DNA of 64,000 nt from Chryseobacterium gleum (GTDB lineage Bacteria > Bacteroidota > Bacteroidia > Flavobacteriales_D > Crocinitomicaceae): NCBI GenBank assembly GCA_945897565.1, contig CAMDFN010000010.1, forward strand, positions 19,394 through 83,393, written 5' to 3'. The translations under genes and the position numbers were made by a program. Below, one piece after another: positions 59,689-64,000 of the stretch (positions within the stretch are counted from its first letter, which is position 1; every line of letters begins with the position of its first letter). The notes below the pieces were generated by a model that saw only the letters and a program-made list of their open reading frames with translations, searched no databases and had not been told where the DNA came from.

Positions 59689-62600
59689 ATGTTCAGAGCA
59701 CTTATTTTAGGCTTATTTCTTCACTTGGCTATGCTTGGCCACGCCTCTCATGTCATGGGCGGAGAAATCACCTACAAACATCTCGGTGGCGGCAATTATC
59801 AATTTGAACTTGTTTTTTACCGCGACTGCAACGGGGCCGACGTCAATGCCGTCTCCGAGAACCTCCGCGTCTGGAACCACCCTACCCTCAGCGTCATTCC
59901 TGTATTATTTGTACAACGCCAAGATTTATCGCCCAGCTGCACTCAAGTTCCTGGTGGCGCTGGCCCACTCATTTGCGGCACTGGCAACAACGGCGGAAAC
60001 GGCATTGGTGCTATTGAAAAAGTCATTTACCGCAGCGCGCCTGTTGCCCTCAGCGGCACACCTCCTGCCCAAGGTTGGGCTTTTACCTATGAAAACTTCT
60101 CGCGCAGCGGCGCCCTTACCAATCTCAGCAATCCTTCTACCTACGGCATCACCCTTGTGGCTAAAATTTTCAATCTTTCACAACCCGACGACTCTCCTGT
60201 CTTTAATGAAGACCCTAACTTTGTAAGTTGCGCAGGGCTACCATATCAATACAACGCTGCGGTCAATGACCCCAACCTAGACTCCCTGCACTTTGAATTT
60301 GGCCTTCCATACGACCACTTCCCAATGGGCGCCTACAACCCGCCAAGCAACCCAGCACCAATTCCTTTCACGAGTGGTTTTAGCTACCTCAGCCCTACTC
60401 CTGGGCCTGCAATCAATGCAAGCAATGTAGCTGCGGTGCTCAATCCATTGAATGGCAACCTGACTTTCAATTGCTTCACTATCGGTAATTACGCCCTTAA
60501 AATTGTTGTAAAGGCATATCGCGCCGGCATCCTCATTTCCGAGACCGAACGCGAAATGCAACTTGTTTTGCAGCCCTGCAACAGCAGTAATTTTCCGCCG
60601 GTCATTGCACCTCCTTTTGCTGGAGGCACCTCCTATGAACTCACTGTCAATGCGGGCGACCTCATCAACTTCGATTTACTGATCACAGACCCCGATACCC
60701 AAATCAACGGCAGCGCACAAAACATTACTTTAGAAGGCAATCTACCTTGTGCTGTTGGCCCCTGCCCAAGCTTAAGCGTTGCACTGCCTTACACCGCCGC
60801 TGCACAAATACAAACCCAATTTACCTGGCAAACCACCTGTGCACACCTCTTAGATGGCCAAGGCCAAGCGCAGAGCCAAAAAACATATCACTTTGTTTTC
60901 AAAGCAAGTGACGACGTTTGCCCGGTACCGCAGGTTCAGTACGCCACAATTACGATCCATGTGCTGAATTCAGGAATCATTGCTGCTCCGGATATTGCTT
61001 GCATCCAGACCAACAACGCCAATGAACTCACCATCAATTGGCCTTCCATTAGTTCGGGCAGTACGGCAGGTTTTGCTGGTTTTCAATTGTATTCCCTACA
61101 AAATGGCTTATTGTACGATACTTTAAATGTGAATGCCACCAACATGACCATTCCACCCATTTGGAGCAGCCACGACTTCTATATTTCGGTTGCATCGGGG
61201 TGTGGCGGTGCTTTCTTGACTTATTCTGATACGGTGAAGAATATCTTTCTGACGCTCAACAACCCCAGCAACGGAACGGCCGTGCTCAACTGGAACAAAC
61301 CTAAAACCACGCCCTCACCGCTGTACAACAGCCACTATTACATCTACCGCGAATACCCCACCAATTTCTTTAATTTCTTGGACAGCGTTCCGTACAACCA
61401 AACTACTTACACAGACACCATAGACCTCTGCAATGAGTTTTTGCGCTATCGCGTGAATTTAAAAACCAGCACCTGCAACTTCAACTCCAACCGACCCGGC
61501 GATTCGCTCACCGACATGATGACGCCTTTTATTCCGGTGCTTTCCAGCGTTGGTTTTGATACCAGCACCCAACAAATGCAAGTGCAATGGAATGTAAATG
61601 CAGCTCCAGACACCTACGGCTATGTAGTTTATACTTTTGATACCAATGGCTTTTTAATTGAACTCGATACCGTTTACGGGCAAAACAACACCTCGTATTG
61701 GCACAGCGTACCGTTCAACGGCGGGCCTTACACCTACACAGTGGCTGCTTTTGACTCCTGCTTTACCACCAACAACCCGCCTTCTTTTCAGACCTCAGCC
61801 AAGGCCAACCTCCACACTTCTATACAAGCGAGCTACCTCATCGATATGTGCCCACAGCGCGTAGATCTTACCTGGAGTAAGTACGGCGGAAACGCTGTTT
61901 TATCCTATGAAATTTGGAGTAAATACAACAACACCTGGACGCTTCTTCAGACAACTAATGATACTACGGCCAGCGTAAATCTCATCAAAAACGAAAGTTA
62001 TTGTCTGTATGTCAAAGCCGATTTACAAAATGGTTTTTCGGCGTTTTCGAACCCCTTGTGTTTTGTCATGCCGCAGCCAACCCCACCTAACTTTCATTAT
62101 TTTAGTGTTGCGAGTGTCTTAGATGGCGACATTGAGCTCAAAGCCTGGGTAGACCAAAGCGTAGGAATTACCAACGTGCTTTTTGAAAGAAAAGACACAA
62201 ATGGTGTTTTCCAAAGTATCGGTGAAGGGCCTATTTTGAACAACATCGCTTCTTTTCTTGACGAAGACGTAGATACCCAGTGGGGGCCTTGGACCTACCG
62301 CAGCATTTATTTAGACAGCTGCGGCAACCCCGGTGCTTATGCCAATGAAAACACCACCATTTTTGTACAAGGCAGCGCCGATCAGTACAACATGATCAAC
62401 ACCCTGAGCTGGACACCCTACACCCAATTTGCCGGAGCCATTGCAAACTATCAAGTATTCAGAAACGCTTATGGGAGCTGGGAAACCATTCCGATACAAG
62501 TACTACCCGACGGCAGTTATGACATCACCGACGACGTTTCACAATTGCGCAACAAAGGCCAAGTATGTTACAAAGTAATGGCACTAGAAAACCTAAATCA

Positions 62601-62931
62601 ATTTGGTTTGATAGACAGCAGTTATTCCAATGAATTTTGCCTGGCGTACGACCCACTCATGTTTGTACCCAATGCCTTCACACCAAATGGACTCAACCCT
62701 ATTTTTTTACCGGTGGTGCAAAACGTAGATCCTGAAAAATACACATTTAGCATCATAGACCGCTGGGGCAAAATTGTTTTTGAAACCAATGACCCTGCTG
62801 CGGGCTGGGATGGCATCATCAGCAGCTCTGGCTTACCTGCCACCAACGATGTTTTTCAGTACCGCATTGAACTGATCATCAACAAAACCGACGCGATCGT
62901 CAAGCAAGGTTACGTCACCCTTATCCGATAA
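59689..62931 (+). CDS. T9SS type B exported protein with FN3-like domains
   Basis: A 1080-residue secreted protein. Signal peptide about 1-19 (LGLFLHLAMLGHAS), then an N-terminal domain starting HVMGGEITYKHLGGGNYQF, which is a recurrent opening in Bacteroidota gliding-associated proteins. Residues about 400-980 hold several fibronectin-III-like units (GFQLYSLQNG, YYIYREYPTN, YVVYTFDTNG, NYQVFRNAYGSW). The last 90 residues are a CHU_C type B sorting domain (MFVPNAFTPNGLNPIF; IIDRWGKIVFET; GYVTLIR). Partners unknown; surface adhesion is inferred. The glycosyltransferase gene starts 2 bases after its stop. Confidence 0.9.
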   Translation: MFRALILGLFLHLAMLGHASHVMGGEITYKHLGGGNYQFELVFYRDCNGADVNAVSENLRVWNHPTLSVIPVLFVQRQDLSPSCTQVPGGAGPLICGTGNNGGNGIGAIEKVIYRSAPVALSGTPPAQGWAFTYENFSRSGALTNLSNPSTYGITLVAKIFNLSQPDDSPVFNEDPNFVSCAGLPYQYNAAVNDPNLDSLHFEFGLPYDHFPMGAYNPPSNPAPIPFTSGFSYLSPTPGPAINASNVAAVLNPLNGNLTFNCFTIGNYALKIVVKAYRAGILISETEREMQLVLQPCNSSNFPPVIAPPFAGGTSYELTVNAGDLINFDLLITDPDTQINGSAQNITLEGNLPCAVGPCPSLSVALPYTAAAQIQTQFTWQTTCAHLLDGQGQAQSQKTYHFVFKASDDVCPVPQVQYATITIHVLNSGIIAAPDIACIQTNNANELTINWPSISSGSTAGFAGFQLYSLQNGLLYDTLNVNATNMTIPPIWSSHDFYISVASGCGGAFLTYSDTVKNIFLTLNNPSNGTAVLNWNKPKTTPSPLYNSHYYIYREYPTNFFNFLDSVPYNQTTYTDTIDLCNEFLRYRVNLKTSTCNFNSNRPGDSLTDMMTPFIPVLSSVGFDTSTQQMQVQWNVNAAPDTYGYVVYTFDTNGFLIELDTVYGQNNTSYWHSVPFNGGPYTYTVAAFDSCFTTNNPPSFQTSAKANLHTSIQASYLIDMCPQRVDLTWSKYGGNAVLSYEIWSKYNNTWTLLQTTNDTTASVNLIKNESYCLYVKADLQNGFSAFSNPLCFVMPQPTPPNFHYFSVASVLDGDIELKAWVDQSVGITNVLFERKDTNGVFQSIGEGPILNNIASFLDEDVDTQWGPWTYRSIYLDSCGNPGAYANENTTIFVQGSADQYNMINTLSWTPYTQFAGAIANYQVFRNAYGSWETIPIQVLPDGSYDITDDVSQLRNKGQVCYKVMALENLNQFGLIDSSYSNEFCLAYDPLMFVPNAFTPNGLNPIFLPVVQNVDPEKYTFSIIDRWGKIVFETNDPAAGWDGIISSSGLPATNDVFQYRIELIINKTDAIVKQGYVTLIR

Positions 62932-62933
62932 AC

Positions 62934-63893
62934 TTGCAGCGCATACTCATTATACAAACTGCTTTTTTAGGCGATGTCATTCTCGCTTCGCCGGTTTGGG
63001 AGAACTTACACCTACAATTTCCTCTTGCACAAATCGATGTGGTGGTAAAAAAAGGCAATGAAAGCCTGCTTGTAGCACATCCGTTCTTGCACCAAGTTTT
63101 TATTTTCGATAAAAGTCAGAAAGTAAAGAACCTATGGAATTTGGGTAAAACCTTGCGTTCTCAACAATACGACCTCGTTATCAATCTGCAAAGATTTGCG
63201 AGTTCCGGCATCCTCACCTTTTTAGCTCGTGGTAAAGAAAGTCGAGGTTTTGAAAAAAACCCGTTGTCTTATTTGTTCACCAAGAAGTTCAAGCACGAAA
63301 TAAAGCCTAATTGGCATGAGGTAGACCGCAATTTAAGTCTGATTTCAGACTTGGTTCCTACGCCTATCCGGCGACCTCAGTTATTTCCAAGTAAAGAAGA
63401 TTTGAATTCAATTCAAATGTATCAAGAAGTTCCGTATTACTGTTTGGCACCCACAAGTGTTTGGTTTACCAAGCAAGCGCCAAAAGAGGTTTGGATAGCG
63501 TTGATTGAAAAATTATCAGCACCAAATACAACTATCTATCTTTTAGGAGCGCCCTCCGACCGCGCTTACCTCGATGAAATTGTACAAAATATAAGCAGCT
63601 CACAAATTCTCAATTTAGCTGGTCAGTTATCGCTTTTACAATCGGCCGCACTGATGGCGGGGGCTAAACACAATTATGTCAATGATTCTGGACCCTTGCA
63701 TTTGGCTTCAGCTACCAATGCACCCGTGAGTGCATTCTTTTGCTCAACAGTTCCCGAGTTTGGTTTTGGGCCGCTTTCGGAAAATGCCACCATTATTGAG
63801 GTAAAAGACCTAGACTGCCGCCCCTGTGGTTTGCATGGTCATAAAGTGTGTCCGAAAGGGCATTTTAAGTGTGGGAAAGACCTCAAAATCTAA
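62934..63893 (+). CDS. GT9-family glycosyltransferase (heptosyltransferase-like), TTG start
   Basis: A 319-residue GT-B-fold transferase like the LPS ADP-heptose transferases. Seen: RILIIQTAFLGDVILASPVW at the N-terminus, YDLVINLQRFASSG, CLAPTSVWFTKQAP, IYLLGAPSDRAYLD and the diagnostic NDSGPLHLASATNAPV, then a Cys-rich end (CRPCGLHGHKVCPKGHFKCG). No ATG occurs near the conserved start; TTG at 62934, directly before the QRILIIQT motif, is the only reasonable initiator. It is 2 bases after the large exported protein gene, so its translation may depend on read-through. It probably adds sugar to lipooligosaccharide; donor and acceptor unknown. The stop overlaps the convergent gene. Confidence 0.88.
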   Translation: MQRILIIQTAFLGDVILASPVWENLHLQFPLAQIDVVVKKGNESLLVAHPFLHQVFIFDKSQKVKNLWNLGKTLRSQQYDLVINLQRFASSGILTFLARGKESRGFEKNPLSYLFTKKFKHEIKPNWHEVDRNLSLISDLVPTPIRRPQLFPSKEDLNSIQMYQEVPYYCLAPTSVWFTKQAPKEVWIALIEKLSAPNTTIYLLGAPSDRAYLDEIVQNISSSQILNLAGQLSLLQSAALMAGAKHNYVNDSGPLHLASATNAPVSAFFCSTVPEFGFGPLSENATIIEVKDLDCRPCGLHGHKVCPKGHFKCGKDLKI

Positions 63894-64000
63894 CTTACTT
63901 CCACTTGTTGACCGCGAACATCAGTGATGATTCTTCCGTTGTCAAAAACCAATTGCCCATTGACAAAAGTCAATTCGATAGAGGAAGAAAAAGTATGACC
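63890..64000 (-). CDS. C-terminal fragment of amidohydrolase, probably dihydroorotase
   Basis: Only the last 36 residues are in the window; the gene continues beyond 64000. They read GHTFSSSIELTFVNGQLVFD followed by NGRIITDVRGQQVEVS. The FVNGQLV-x-DNG strand is typical of the C-terminal beta domain of dihydroorotase and related amidohydrolases, and GHTF resembles the SPFEG-x-TF context of class I dihydroorotase. The TAG stop (63892-63890) overlaps the GT9 stop on the other strand. Product name is an inference from a short piece. Confidence 0.55.
   Translation of the reverse strand, partial: GHTFSSSIELTFVNGQLVFDNGRIITDVRGQQVEVS

Overview
The window reads as chromosomal core genome of a member of the Bacteroidota, most likely near the Flavobacteriales. 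The evidence is: secreted proteins with type IX secretion (T9SS) type A and type B C-terminal domains, SprB-type repeats, lineage families such as DUF4369-TlpA, DUF4924, DUF4159 and DUF4956, a bacillithiol gene (bshA), a lipid A set (lpxK, lpxH), and promoters of the Bacteroidota type (TTG, about 19 bases, TAnnTTTG) in place of the E. coli -35/-10 type. I see no insertion sequence, prophage, CRISPR array, rRNA or integrase. Coding density is very high: genes commonly overlap by 1-17 bases and the largest gene-free stretch is under 180 bases.

Layout. 1-8954 (+): one tightly packed run with a partial DUF4956 membrane protein, lpxK, purine nucleoside phosphorylase, gatB, two TlpA-like thioredoxins, lpxH, tsaE, alanine dehydrogenase and an orphan HsdR_N nuclease-fold protein. 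8945-10329 (-): DUF4924, an OmpH/Skp lipoprotein and a small protein. 10488-15225 (+): RRM protein, CCA-type nucleotidyltransferase, PRiA4/TnpR-family protein, methyltransferase, FKBP lipoprotein, sucD. 15248-18307 (-): putative porin, rpsT, two tRNA-Glu genes, an unknown protein. 18436-19975 (+): lipid kinase, DinB-like protein, a 53-residue membrane protein. 19998-21798 (-): DUF1295 protein and an MscS channel. 21825-24137 (+): alkB, ribD, DUF4159. 24164-27541 (-): cyclophilin-FKBP fusion, FKBP, nadK, CBS protein. 27604-28326 (+): pdxJ. 28302-38531 (-): MscS, dnaG, YwqK-like lipoprotein, polyprenyl synthase, carB, alpha/beta hydrolase, dnaK. 38708-46373 (+): DUF983, Crp/Fnr regulator and two large T9SS cargo proteins. 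46390-49790 (-): meaB, elbB, bshA and a beta-barrel protein in one overlapping run. 49861-50947 (+): folD and an S4 protein. 50984-56110 (-): M42 peptidase and a 1346-residue T9SS type B protein. 56159-63893 (+): nitronate monooxygenase-like protein, a catalytic/non-catalytic M16 pair, a 1080-residue type B protein and a GT9 glycosyltransferase. 63890-64000 (-): tail of a probable dihydroorotase.

Themes. Envelope construction and periplasmic folding recur (lipid A enzymes, Skp, three PPIases, TlpA pair, porin, beta-barrels), as do surface-exported repeat proteins. No T9SS machinery is in the window, so those cargo proteins depend on genes elsewhere.

I do not find a convincing new multi-gene defence or biosynthetic system. 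The strongest unusual signal is at DNA level: at least seven operon-leading genes carry an exact TAnnTTTG box only 3-6 bases before the ATG, which predicts leaderless or nearly leaderless mRNAs. In three places an intrinsic terminator runs directly into such a promoter or a near-match. Other points worth a look are a tRNA-Glu pair differing in discriminator base and encoded CCA, and several core enzymes with changed key residues or domains (Ald, PNP, DnaG, CarB).
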